Notes: generated by a model not told the origin, from the sequence alone. 64,000 nucleotides of DNA from Brachionus manjavacas (GCA_019054805.1 JAHQIY010000003.1:8556001-8620000), one strand, 5' to 3'. Shown: positions 1 through 10,410, counted from the first letter of the stretch. A program made the numbers and translations.

Positions 1-1012
1 GATTATTGCTCTATCCTTCTAGGTTTTTTTTCAAAGAAATTAATCTTAAAATTAGCGAACAGGTTATTACTTATATATCATTAATTTCTTAAATTTAAAA
101 CTTGAATCAAATAGCTTTAATGAAAAAAAAAAAATTTTATAAAAATATGGTCTTTATTCGTTCCAACATAGAATTTCTGAAAGGATGATAACTTTTTCTT
201 TCAAGTATCATTTTTTAACAATTCTCCTTTAGTTTTAAAAGAAAAACTAAAGGAGAATGACTCGAAGAAATTTGAAATATAAATAAAGAAATTGTATTAA
301 CTTAATTGAAATTAAATGAACCAACGATCAAATCGAAATTCCATGTTGAAGTTTTTGACATTTAATTTTTCAATTTTAAATTTTGAATTTTGTAGAGATT
401 AAATTTAAAAAAAAATTAGATTTTATTAAATTAAATTAAATTTGGGGCAGAACTTAAATTCTTTAGCTTGAATACCTAGTTAATTTTTACAACTAATAAA
501 TTTAACTGCGTAATCATAAAGCTTCATTTAATATATTTTTAATCTTTTAATTTTTATACATAAACCATTTTATAATGAATTTAAATAAATGGAATGTTAA
601 TCGGTCTCTTGAGGCATGGGTTCTAGTCTGTTGATTTACCTTGAAACTTCTGGGAGAAAATTTTCATTTTTGTAAAAATTGAGACATTGGAATTAGTTTA
701 TAATTTGGAAAACCAAAACATTTCAGTTACTATTTACATTTTTTGTTAGACTTATATAAAAATTCAGATCACGGGCTTGGTTTCCATTCAAAATGAATGA
801 TATAAAATTTCAACTCTATCCCGGACAAAGCTTTGGTTAAAATTTTAACGGGCTAGCCTTCAATACCATCAGAAAAAGTTGCCATAAAAATACTTTTTAA
901 ATTCAAAATATTGATTGAACTAGCAAGTGCTTTGTACAGTATTTTAACCCGAGGCAGATAATTTGAAAAAAAATAACAAAAAAAAGAATCTTTAAAAATT
1001 TTTAAATCATAC
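1..1012. other. Non-coding left edge
   Basis: No exon is supported here. The stretch is AT-rich with stops in all frames. It would contain either the intron or the downstream part of the RANBP2-like gene whose last recognisable exon ends at 1013. A weak open stretch on the minus strand around 840-955 has no AG acceptor in a sensible place and shows no recognisable similarity. The only structured element is the hairpin at 221-258. Confidence 0.5.
221..258. repeat. Perfect 16-bp inverted repeat (hairpin)
   Basis: ATTCTCCTTTAGTTTT (221-236) is followed by a 6-nt spacer and its exact reverse complement (243-258). Either strand could fold into the same stem. It lies about 750 bp beyond the last recognised exon of the RANBP2-like gene. 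It may be a transposon relic or a structured RNA; nothing in the sequence decides between these. Confidence 0.7.
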
Positions 1013-2523
1013 CTTTAGATTTTGCTTTGGCAAATTGATCAGCTCCAAGACTTTTGAGCTATCATTTGAAAATTTTTTTGTGATAAGAAATTTAATCCAA
1101 TTTCCAATCGAAGAGTATCGCCAACAAGATTCCCTGTGCAGCAATTTAGCATAGTCATTGAATAGAAGACGCAGAACAGGATCTTGTCTTGTCTTTTGAG
1201 AAACATCTTGACTTAAAAATGATGCATTCGGTTTTGACAAAGACAAAGATTTTGCCATTAAAAATAAACCAGCTTTGGTTTCATTACTAAATTTATTATC
1301 ATCAGCTGACATGTCATCGGTCTTAATTGTCTCATGCTTCAAAAAAAGAAGCCCAAGTATGTAAACATATTGTGATACTATCTCATTATAAACAATTTTG
1401 CCAAAGTTTTCTTTCAAATCTAGTAATTTTTCATTCTCGAATTTTATAATAAATTTGTCAAGTCTAAAAAAACAATTGAGCATTACAAACATAAAAGCTT
1501 GAAAAAATACCTTAAAAAACTATATTTTAGCACTAATAAGTCATCTTTTTGAATCGAACCAAAAATTTGACCAGTCATGTAATTTATTGCCATCAAGTAA
1601 AAGATTAGCTTTGTAGATTTGTCAAATTTATTGAATTCTTCTTGGTTTTCTATATAGGAATTGATTAGATTAAAAAGCAATCCTGGCCATTTCGAATCAC
1701 GTTCGAATAAGGATTTATATTCTATTTTTATCAAGTGTTTAAATGCTTTGGAATAATTTTTGTTCTTTAAACTGATGTTTATGAACTTCAAATTAAGTTC
1801 CTGGTCGATGCAATTTTCATTCTAAAATAAAGACATTTTTTTTTTTTTAATTTTTTTAAATAGAATATTACTATCGCATTGACTAAAAAGGTTTCCCATT
1901 GATTCAGCTCTTTTTCGCCAAGTAATTCAATGTTATTAAATAATTTTTCTTGCAAATTAATTATTATTTTATCATTAGGAAATAATTTGATTGCTCTATC
2001 CAGCCATTCTTTTGCTTTGACAAAATCAAATTTTTCTGTTTGAATGAAGCAATTGCAAACTTATAAAAAAATAAAATTTTAAATTTTAAACTTTGATTTT
2101 TAAATTAAATTTACTCTTAAGCAAAAGCTTAGAGTCAGATTCATCGCTTGATTTGAAAGATCTTTGAAGAGTTGAATTAGAAAATTGCTAATTAAAATAT
2201 GAATTTTAAATAACTTGATATAGTAGTCCATTGCTTTTGTCAAATTTTTTTCGCTCAATTCTGCAATTTCTGCCTTTAATTTCCAAGCGAATGCATCAAA
2301 CGTAAACTCGCTTAAGTAATTTGTCAAGTAAAAGTCGGCAGTTTCATATTCCTTTATATCATAATAAAGCTTTGAAATCTTTAAACCTTCTTTATTTTTC
2401 TTAAACAAAAATTAGACTATATAAAAAAGATCAATTTTTTTATTTTACGTCCGAATCGGTCCTTGCTCTCATGAGTATTTTTCCAACATGTTTATCAAGC
2501 TCAAATTTCGTTTTAAAAATCAT
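1013..2523 (-). CDS. RANBP2/Nup358-like N-terminal TPR region (partial gene)
   Basis: Six exons on the minus strand join without a frame break: 2523-2449, 2399-2215, 2161-2115, 2059-1872, 1821-1511 and 1463-1013, giving 419 codons. RANBP2 is the large cytoplasmic-filament nucleoporin whose N-terminal helical TPR domain anchors it to the pore. The match to that domain is clear in GLKISKLYYDIKEYETADFY (about residues 30-49), KAMDYYIKSFKS and AKEWLDRAIKLFP, which keep the order and spacing of the vertebrate protein. The third exon is only 47 nt and is needed to keep the frame. The ATG at 2523 gives a short N-terminus like the family. Ran-binding and zinc-finger parts are not seen: the last exon ends at a GT donor (1012-1011), so the gene either continues off the left edge or is a short TPR-only paralogue. 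It is divergent from the hydrolase gene at 3388. Family call good; exon ends inferred from sequence only. Confidence 0.75.
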
Positions 2524-3387
2524 TTTTTATTCTAGCATAATAAAATTAATAAAAAATATTTGAATATTTTTCTAATAAAATTCAATTATTTTATAGGTTT
2601 TTTGCTAATAAATTTTCAAAAAATTAATAAAAATCTTTTCTTATTCTTTAATTTCCTTAATTCAAGTATTCACAAAGCAGATATAAATTTTCAAAGTTTT
2701 TGCTATTTTTCTCTAAATTTTTAACATAATTGAATTCAAGTCAAAAGCTGATCTAATTGTAAAATTTATTTTATAATCTTTTCAGAATGTCTTTAATTGT
2801 TTATACTGAACAGATTAAATGGTAATTTTTTAAATATAAGAGACTTTTTTTACAAAGCAGAAAAAAAAATTGAACTTTAAATTAAACATAAACACCATGA
2901 TAATTTTTTGTTTAATATTTTCCAGAAAGCGAAAAAAAATCTTGCTAAATAATATCTTTAAGAACCGTATTAAAGACCAAGTAAACTACAATCAAGTGTT
3001 ATGTATTGATATTATTTAATAATGTTCAGCATTGAAAACTGAATTTAAAAAATATTATGAAATAAAATTTAATATTTGAAAAAACCTTTTATAACTAATT
3101 AAATTTAACAAAAATCATTCCATAATCTCATTTTTTTATTATTTAACCTCAAGGAGCTATAATTCAATTCAAGTAATGAAAAAATTAGGCAATCGTTAAA
3201 ATTTAATTTTAATCGAAAAATTTAATTTTTATAAAATATCACTGAACCCAATTTTTTTTCATAGAGTCTAATTAAAATAAATTTTAAGTGAATCTCTTAT
3301 GCAAAAAATAAATTGAAATTTTTGTAGATTTAAACGCAATTTTATTTCTAGTATTTATATTTTTTATCTAGAATAGAAAAGTTTGTA
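2524..3387. promoter_or_regulatory. Divergent intergenic region
   Basis: These 864 bp separate two divergently transcribed genes, so both promoters should lie here. The DNA is very AT-rich and I see no reliable core promoter element. A polypyrimidine-rich TTTTTATCTAG ending at 3371 looks like a splice acceptor 16 nt before the ATG of the plus-strand gene, so the leader of that mRNA is probably joined from elsewhere, by a 5'-UTR intron or a spliced leader. Confidence 0.4.
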
Positions 3388-4143
3388 ATGGAAACAGACG
3401 GAATCTTATTTACATATAACAATCATGGCTCGATCGCCTACAAATCTAAGGTTGAATCGTCCAACTACATCATTTTTTTGGATGGAATGGGTGGAAATAT
3501 CTTATCATCTCTTTATTTTCCTAATCTAAAAGACTATTGTGATTCAAACAACATCGTTTTAGTATATCCTCAATTAAGGTCACATCCGAACTTTAAAATT
3601 TTCAGCATTCAATGTGATATTGAAGATATCGACTCTCTGATAAAAAAAATTGATGGAAATATTGTTCTTTTAGGCCATTCAACTGGGTGCCAAGACTGTT
3701 TGCTTTATATAGAGGCGACAAACAATCCAAAAATAAAAGGAATTATTTTGCAGGCTCCTGTGAGTGACATAGAAGCAAACTCAGATTCAAATTTAAAAGA
3801 AGCTGTATTAAAAGCAAAAAAAAGTAATAAGTTTTTTGAGTATGATAATGATTTTTGGCTAACAGAAAGGTTTATTACTGTTCATGATGAACGTAATAAA
3901 GAAGATTTGTTTAGCAGCTATCTAATAGATAGTGAATTCTCAAAATGGAAAAATTATTGTCCAATATTAAGTGTGCTTTCTCTAAAAGATGAATATTGTG
4001 GCAAAAATTTAAGCCAAAAGTTCGAACTCATGGGAACTGTTGAAACTTTGGTAAATGGTGATCATTCTCTAACTTCAAGTCAAGTTAGAGTGGAATTCAT
4101 TCAAAAAATTGACAAATTTTTAAAAGCTATTAATTTTGTTTAG
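3388..4143 (+). CDS. DUF1749 (UPF0613) alpha/beta-hydrolase family protein
   Basis: Single-exon gene for a 251-aa protein. The fold is an alpha/beta hydrolase of the DUF1749/UPF0613 group, known from fungi and many eukaryotes and of unproven function. The nucleophile elbow is GHSTGCQD (about residues 96-103), with Ser as the likely nucleophile. The segments LKDEYC (near 200) and NGDHSLTSS (near 224) are placed to supply the acid and the catalytic His. There is no signal peptide or membrane segment, so it is probably cytosolic. The ATG at 3388 is the first in frame after an acceptor-like AG at 3370-3371. At 251 aa it is a little shorter than fungal members. Family call is good; the substrate is unknown. 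Confidence 0.8.
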   Translation: METDGILFTYNNHGSIAYKSKVESSNYIIFLDGMGGNILSSLYFPNLKDYCDSNNIVLVYPQLRSHPNFKIFSIQCDIEDIDSLIKKIDGNIVLLGHSTGCQDCLLYIEATNNPKIKGIILQAPVSDIEANSDSNLKEAVLKAKKSNKFFEYDNDFWLTERFITVHDERNKEDLFSSYLIDSEFSKWKNYCPILSVLSLKDEYCGKNLSQKFELMGTVETLVNGDHSLTSSQVRVEFIQKIDKFLKAINFV

Positions 4144-4569
4144 AAATCTCAAAATAAATTAATGAAAAGCTTGATTTTGAAATTTTCTATTTAAAGTTCT
4201 AAAAATTTTTTCATGGCCTTTCATCAAAAAAATTAATTAACTATTTAATTAAAGATTAATTTTTTAGAAAAATATTTGTAAAAATAATGTTAAGAAAAAA
4301 AGGAAATCTGCTCTAAATGATTAAAATATCTACATAAAGAGATAAACACCCTAAATACTCAGATAAAACTCTTGAAAAATAATCCTGCAAAAATTTTGAA
4401 AGAAAATTGATTAAATTAATAAAAAATAAACGATTTAATTTTTCAAGTTAACAATCTCATTATCTAACCCCATTTTCGCAAAATTTTCTAAATTTTTAAA
4501 CCATTTTAATTGAAATTAAATATATTTAATTAATTTAAAAGACAAAAAAACGAGAAAAGAAAATTTTTA
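4144..4569. other. AT-rich spacer
   Basis: Spacer between the hydrolase stop codon and the LINE remnant. No coding or RNA feature is seen. Confidence 0.5.
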
Positions 4570-5600
4570 GGAGACCCACAATAAAAAAACAGCTAAAAAG
4601 ATTAACAGTGAACTTAATCAGTGAAGTAATTCATATCAGAGAAAGCATTAATGTGGTGTATCTGGACTTTGCCAAAGCGTTTAACGCTAAGATTTCGGCA
4701 AAAGGTAGCAATGAATTCAACGCTCAAGAACTTCAGTGTTTAGATTATCTCATTAATTGATAGAACAAGTGGTATTGAAGATAGGTTAATGAACTTGAAT
4801 GCTAAGAAGTGCGGAGCAATGCATTTGGAAAAAAGAACCTACACAAGAAGTACAGGATGAATCTTGTTCAAGGAGTTAATGGAGTTCATGAACTAGAAGC
4901 GACCAGTAGTGGGTGTGATCTAGGCATTGTTATATCTAATGGTTTAAAGTGGGAAAATCATATCCTAGAAGTAGCCAACAAAGTGAATCATATTTTGGGA
5001 ATGGTAAAGAAATTATTCAAGCATCATTCAATTGAAACAGTCCGCAGTTTGTACATGTTGTTGGTAAGACCATTTGGAATATGCTGATCAAGCGTGGAGA
5101 CGGTGTCCTAAAAAGGATTTGTTGACGTGTTAGAATTTATCCAAAGAAGAGTAACTAGATTGGTGCAAGCAGTGAAAAGCCTAAGTTATGAGGAACGATT
5201 ATCAAAGTTCAATTGAACATCAGTGGAAGAAAGAATTTTGAGAGGCGAGCTTATTTTGCAGTACAGTCTAATGAATATGATACTTTCTGTTTAATATTTG
5301 TTTAATGCCCCAAAACAGTTACAGCCCAGTACTCGTAGATAATAGAAGTAAGAATTTCAACCAGAGATTCAACTTCTTTACCAAAAGTGTGATAAGCTTA
5401 TGGAACAGCTAACCAAAAGAGATTTTTTACTCTAAGACTGGAAATGAGTTCAAGAACTAGTTGAACAAGACTAATCAGGAATCGCTAAGAATAATTTATT
5501 AGCAAAGAGTTATCATAATGTGTATCTGACGTTCCATCTAGTTTAGGGAACCGGAATGCATAATAGCTTACGATTATTATTGTTATTATTTCTATTATTA
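4570..5600 (+). mobile_element. Degenerate CR1/L2-like non-LTR retrotransposon, 3' part
   Basis: Decayed reverse-transcriptase coding sequence in several frames. VVYLDFAKAF (about 4652-4681) is the RT palm motif block. A stretch at 4809-5084 holds CDLGIVISNGLKWENHILEV and LYMLLVRP, and 5130-5300 holds FIQRRVTRL, LSYEERLSKF and EERILRGELI, all typical of the C-terminal end of CR1/L2-type ORF2. The catalytic YxDD region expected between the first two blocks is missing, so there is a large internal deletion. Stops and frameshifts are frequent. The element ends near 5600 in an ATT-rich short repeat, as these LINEs usually do. Not active. Confidence 0.8.
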
Positions 5601-6247
5601 AACAATGTATTGTATTAATAGAAAATAATCGAAGATTAAATGAATACAAAAAAAATCACATTATCGCACCATCTTCTAAAAACCCAAAAAAATAAATTTC
5701 AATAATGATAATTAAGCATAAGTTATTTAATTTTTTGATTACTATAATCTTAAAATATTAAAAATCATTTAAATCAATCAAAATTTATTTAAAAAAATTC
5801 AAATATTTTTGTATAAACATATAAATAAACATATAAAATGCGTCGAAAAATTGAACAGATTTATATGACGACAAATTTTTAAATTTAGTCAAGGAAACGT
5901 AAAGCAGGTATGAATTTGAAAAATTTCTTTGCTTAGATGTTTTTGACTTTATTGAGACCTATGTATGTTTAAACAGATGATTAATTCAAGGACTAATAAT
6001 TGAGAGTGTTTTTTTTAGGACTGAAGGAACTAATTCTGTATAATTCTGTAACTTGATGTCTTTAAATTAGATATTTTTTTTTAAATAATTAAATAAAATT
6101 TTTTGGTTTGGTTGTGCTCAGTACAAAAGAACAGAACAATATGCAAAAAAACTGAATAACTTTTTTGCCATTTAGAACTTAATGATCAATTTTTGATGCT
6201 CATAATGATCAAATCAAGTTTTAACTATGAAAAAATTTTTTATTTTT
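5601..6247. other. Intergenic with a MITE-end relic
   Basis: AT-rich DNA without genes. Around 6102-6135 a degraded left end of the palindromic MITE family described at 30168 can be read, including CAGTACAAAAGAACAGAAC. No matching right end is clear. Confidence 0.45.
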
Positions 6248-6450
6248 AAAAGAATTAATGCAGATTTGGATTCAATAAACCATTTTAAAAAAAGTAAACT
6301 CTGCAAACTCAAAATGTACATTTTAGATTGCACATCATCCAAACGATGCTATTTTAAGTGAATAATTTTTTGTAGAATTTTGCAGATTTTACCTTTAGAA
6401 TTAACAAAGAATGCTAAATCCAAAAATGTACTTCTGCATTAATTCTTTTA
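6248..6450. mobile_element. 203-bp MITE-like inverted-repeat element
   Basis: The ends are inverted copies: AAAGAATTAATGCAGA at the left (6248-6263) and TCTGCATTAATTCTTT at the right (about 6433-6448). A second weaker arm pair, TTTGGATTC against GCTAAATCCAAA, lies inside. There is no open reading frame. The size and structure fit a non-autonomous DNA transposon; no target-site duplication is clear. Confidence 0.55.
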
Positions 6451-6498
6451 AGAAATATCAATTTATTTTATAATTAATAATAATAATAATAAGAAAAT

Positions 6499-7381
6499 AT
6501 ATTAAAGTGTCATTTATTTTGATTAAACGTCAATTAAAAAAAGATCAAATCGTCATTTATTTATTTTAATTAGTCAACATAAAAATTAGTCAATTTATTT
6601 ATTTATTAAAAAAATACTTTGGGGCGGACCCCAGGTTCGTCCGAATAGCTTTCGCCTTCGTTTAAACCCAATTGTTACAAAGCATTGATTAAAAAAGTAA
6701 AAATAAAAAGTTCGAGTTTCTAGAGTAGAAAGATTTAAAAAAAAAGTAAAAAAGAGAGATATAAATAGTTTAAAATGGGTAGAAAAAATGTGTTCATTCA
6801 ACATTTACAATTCAAAAATTAGTCAATTGAATGTATGAATCGTAAATTAAAAGTAATAGTTGTCATTTTAAGTAATTAGTTATCACATAATAAAATTAAA
6901 TGTTATAAAGTAAAGAGTCATGAAAAAAAAATTTTAATCATAAAAATAATAATAATTAGATCAATAAATTCCTTTTTTGGTCGTCATACTCCTCTTTATT
7001 TTCCTAAAGGTATGTCGCAAGCTTCAGCTGGAAAGGACTCGAATAATCCTTGGCTTTAATCAACACCAATTATATGCTTCCACATTATTAAATGGGATAA
7101 CAGCGTTATTGTAGGAATTTGCTGCTAGGGTAGTCTCATTATTACGTCCTTCTACCTCAGTTTCAATTAAAGTGTTCCTTAAGTTGTCTTGAGCTTCGAT
7201 TTATTCGTCGAAAGCCTCATGAATATCTTCATAACCCCCCGATTCCCCATAAAATTATTGAAATCGTTAGATTCGAGCCATGGTTCATTGAAATAAGTTA
7301 CCTTTTTGACTATGACAATTAATACATTTAATTTACATTAATTTTATTGACGTTTAATCAAAATAAATGACGCTTTAATAT
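6499..7381. mobile_element. 883-bp terminal-inverted-repeat DNA element with coding remnant
   Basis: The terminal inverted repeats are 36 bp (6499-6534 and 7346-7381) and differ at one base; each begins ATATTAAAGYGTCATTTATT. A TA lies at both outer edges, as expected of a TA-targeting family, but this is not decisive. On the minus strand about 7310-6955 a broken reading frame gives pieces such as FNEPWLESNDF, EAFDE and IETEVEGRNNETTLAANSY, which look like an old protein but match no family I recognise. AAT/ATT triplet repeats lie on both sides, so it appears to have jumped into the microsatellite tail of the LINE at 7383. Confidence 0.6.
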
Positions 7382-7382
7382 G

Positions 7383-7690
7383 CGGCCTAATAATAATAAC
7401 TGCAACAGGAACCGAAGTTTCCTGCGGAGAATGATAACAATAGATACCACTCTATGGCAGATGTGCTATAAATTTCATTTATTATGCTTCTTAAATTTGT
7501 CGTAGTTGTTCTTGAATAGGTTAACATTGGTTACATTTGTAGTTTCAATTGGTAGATTATTCCAAATCGGTACTATTCTGTTCGAGAAAAAGAACTCTCT
7601 TTGGTCACAATTTTTCGTAATTTGTCTCATGTATCTATTTTTTTACCTCTTATATTATTTGCTGGACCATCAGCAAAAACAGAGTGTGCA
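7383..7690 (-). mobile_element. LINE 3' end fragment (minus strand)
   Basis: On the minus strand 7640-7470 encodes REFFFSNRIVPIWNNLP then NVNLFKNNYDKFKK and a stop, the classic C-terminus of CR1/L2-like ORF2. About 90 bp of 3' UTR and an ATT repeat follow (7400-7383). The upstream part (about 7690-7640) gives a weak RGKK block. The 5' part of the element is absent. Its tail is interrupted by the 883-bp inverted-repeat element. Confidence 0.7.
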
Positions 7691-7795
7691 ATACTATTAG
7701 AATGGTACCAAAAAACTATTAAAACTATTAACAATTGCTAAAGCTTGTATAAAATTCTTTAAAAAATGAAAATTAAATTAACATAGGTCTAATTT

Positions 7796-7880
7796 CTCAT
7801 TTTCAAAAGTCCAAGTCCAGACTTTAAAATTTAAAAAAAAAAGGATTTGGACTTTTATCTGGGACTTTTAAACAACTCTG
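7796..7880. mobile_element. Relic of the hAT-like CAGAGTTGTTT MITE
   Basis: AAAAGTCCAAGTCCAGAC near the left and GGGACTTTTAAACAACTCTG at the right match the ends of the intact copies at 13361 and 37760. The left terminus is degraded. It abuts a half-copy of the palindromic MITE family. Confidence 0.5.
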
Positions 7881-8038
7881 CTCTGCAAATTTAGCAGACG
7901 ATGATATTTGATGCAACTTTGAATGTTGCACTATGCTGCATTCACAGAACTAATTTTAAACTTTTAGTAAAAAAGTTATTCGATTTTTTTACATTTTTTC
8001 TTTTCATTTTTTCACTTTGTACTGAATTTCACAAAACC
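7881..8038. mobile_element. Half copy of the palindromic MITE family
   Basis: The sequence GATGCAACTTTGAATGTTGC, then a run with TTTAAACTTTTAG, ending TACTGAATTTCACAAAACC, closely matches the right half of the full element at 30168-30531. The left half is missing or replaced by the hAT-like relic immediately upstream. Confidence 0.6.
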
Positions 8039-8753
8039 AATTTTTAAACTTAAATAAAATAAACTTTAAAAAAAAACATAAATTTGTGTTAAATTTGGCA
8101 TTTTATATTTAACTATGTTAATTTAGATAATATTAATATGAGCTTTAAAAATTGATAACCAAAATGAACATTATTAAATGAAAAAAAAAGAGAATACAGA
8201 AAATAAATAGCTTTTAGGCCAAATTTTTTTTCCATCAAATATTTTATTTTCCTCGCATAACAAATTAAAAGAAACATTTTGAAAATAAATTTTATAAATT
8301 TCAAAAAAAATATTGTCGATAAATAATATGAAAAAAAAAAACAAAAAAAAAACTATTACTAAAAATCTCCTCTGCAACAGTTCCATTTATTTGGTATTTT
8401 TTCAAATTTTTTTTCTCAAAAATAAAAAGCCTTAAATTTGTATGCATTTTTTGATATTTCGACAGGTGAACATTTACATTATGTCATTAAGACTAGACAA
8501 GACAATTAATATCCCTCATACACACCATTTTTCGTGCATATACTCAAATACTATTTCAAAATTTCTAGTTTGATAATTAACTTTTAAATAACAAAACTCT
8601 TGATATTATTAGATTTGTTTAATTTTACTTTAGGAATCATTTGCTTGAAAACAAAAACCAACTACTATCCAAGCATAGTTGCACATGTCTATATTGGTAC
8701 ACACTGGCACACCACCTTCAACGCGAACCAAACTCATTTAACTTCAAACTGCC
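8039..8753. promoter_or_regulatory. Upstream region of MED31
   Basis: AT-rich up to about 8640, then composition shifts toward coding-like GC content shortly before the ATG at 8754. An acceptor-like TTTTACTTTAG ends at 8633, suggesting that the MED31 leader is spliced about 120 nt before the start codon. No core promoter is assigned. Confidence 0.35.
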
Positions 8754-9977
8754 ATGTCATCCACATCGGGCACTCCTCTGGGCAACCCGGTGGCGCCACC
8801 GCCGCCCCAGTACTACCAAAGTCAGCAGATGCGCTACTCGAATCCGATGTCGGTGCCGTCGCCGGCCCAGAGCACTTCTGCCATGCTGCCCATCCAGCAG
8901 CAGCCCATCGCTCCACCCTACCAGTCCATGAACTCGCCAATGCAGCAGTCGTCCGGCTACCAGCACACTTTAAACTCGCCGCGCAACTCACAGATCCAGC
9001 AGCATATCCACTCTCCGTTGATGGCCCAGTCGCAGCACATCTACTCGCCGATGGCCACCAACTCCAACATAAACTCGCCGGCAGCCCACTCGGCCCAGTA
9101 TCAAATCAACTCGCCCATGCCCAACCAATCTCCCGTCACCAGCGCATCACAGGCCCACTACCAGTCCATGTCGCTCAATTCGCCGCTGCCACCGCCCCTC
9201 ACCCCCCAGCAGCAGCAGCAGCAATACTATCAAACTCACCCGCAGATCCACCACTCGTCTTCCTCTGTTCCGTCCACGCCGACCATGATCGTCAACTCGC
9301 CGTACAACAACTCCTACACTCAATACAACCACGCGTACCAGCCACACGACCAATTCAACTCATCCAACAGCTATCAGCACCAGAACTACGAGCTTAACTT
9401 TGACAATGCGGACTACTACAACCAACAGTACATGCTCAAGCAGCAGCAGCAGCAGCAAGTGAGTGAGCGGGAGCGCGAGCTGGAGAAAGAAAGAGAGCTG
9501 AAAGAAAGGGAGCACAATGAAAAGCAGCAGCGCAAGCGCTTTTTGGTCGAGCTTGAGTTTGTGCAGTGTCTGGCTAATCCGAACTATCTTCACTTTTTGG
9601 CCAAACAGGGCATGTTCGACAACGACTCTTTCAAAAATTACCTTAAATATTTGCTGTACTGGAAGAAGCCCGAGTACATCCAGTTCATTAGGTACCCGGA
9701 GTGCTTGTTCTTTTTGGAGTTGATTCAGCACGATGAGCTGCAGCAGATGATAAAAGACAAAAATTGTGTTCACTTTATATGCGAGCAGCAAATGCTGCAT
9801 TGGAAGTACAACCACGAGTCGTTCATAAAAACAGTGAAGTCGATGGTGAGCGAGGCTAGTGGTGTGCAGGGCGAGCCGTGCGCCGAGCAAGAGTCCAATG
9901 CGGAAGCGAAGCCGAATGGCCTGAAGGGCAAAGCCAGTGCCAGCATGGTCGGTGCGGGGCTCAAGCAAAAATCCTAG
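8754..9977 (+). CDS. MED31: Mediator subunit 31 (Soh1) with long Q/S/P-rich N-terminal extension
   Basis: Single-exon gene for a 407-aa protein. MED31 is a small, highly conserved subunit of the Mediator middle module, which links transcription factors to RNA polymerase II. The conserved core is at about residues 258-360, with LELIQHDELQQM toward its end and blocks ELEFVQCLANPNYLHFLA, NYLKYLLYWKKPEY and EQQMLHW that are almost identical to animal MED31. Typical family members are about 130 aa; here about 257 residues precede the core. This extension is rich in Q, S, P, Y and N, carries repeated NSP motifs, two poly-Q runs (near 152 and 229) and ends in a charged EREREL-type helix leading into the core. 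About 50 residues follow the core. The whole frame is open from the ATG and uses GC-rich codons like MED13. Subunit identity is certain; the role of the extension is unknown. Confidence 0.93.
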   Translation: MSSTSGTPLGNPVAPPPPQYYQSQQMRYSNPMSVPSPAQSTSAMLPIQQQPIAPPYQSMNSPMQQSSGYQHTLNSPRNSQIQQHIHSPLMAQSQHIYSPMATNSNINSPAAHSAQYQINSPMPNQSPVTSASQAHYQSMSLNSPLPPPLTPQQQQQQYYQTHPQIHHSSSSVPSTPTMIVNSPYNNSYTQYNHAYQPHDQFNSSNSYQHQNYELNFDNADYYNQQYMLKQQQQQQVSERERELEKERELKEREHNEKQQRKRFLVELEFVQCLANPNYLHFLAKQGMFDNDSFKNYLKYLLYWKKPEYIQFIRYPECLFFLELIQHDELQQMIKDKNCVHFICEQQMLHWKYNHESFIKTVKSMVSEASGVQGEPCAEQESNAEAKPNGLKGKASASMVGAGLKQKS

Positions 9978-10410
9978 TGAGAAGAGTGGGTCTTTGATTT
10001 TTGGTTTTCGGACTAGGATTTCCGGTGTTCTCCAGAGGTTCTATTTTTTGTAGATTTTTTTTGCCCAGTTCGAACCCTTTGCACGCCTAGGTGAGATGCG
10101 ACGAATTTTTTTAGGCACTCGACACTTTTATTGTTTATTTTGTTTTGTGGTGGAACTTTTTTCTCTCTTTTTGCTTTCTTTCTCAATTATTTTCCTCAAT
10201 TTGTACAATTGTAAATATGACTTGACGATTTGAGTTGGTTCGGATGTGAGAGGCTGTATGTATTTTTAAATTTTGTTCAATTTGTTCGAAGTGCGTGTGA
10301 CTTGGTATAGTGATTGAATTTATTTATTTGATGATTATTAAACAACAAAAATTATTTAAAAAATTAACTTAAAATAATAAAATTATTGAAAATTTAAATA
10401 AGTTTTTTTC

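Noticed and set aside
2116..2214. Reading exon 2 of the RANBP2-like gene straight through to 2100
   Set aside because: The uninterrupted frame loses the family match after KAMDYYIK; splicing out 2214-2162 restores alignment to the TPR domain and the frame of the next exon.
6595..6804. Minus-strand 69-codon reading frame
   Set aside because: It lies inside the 883-bp inverted-repeat element, is Phe-rich and has no recognisable motif; probably chance or transposon debris.
7506..7700. Plus-strand 64-codon reading frame with hydrophobic stretches
   Set aside because: It is antisense to the LINE 3' coding fragment on the minus strand, which explains its openness.
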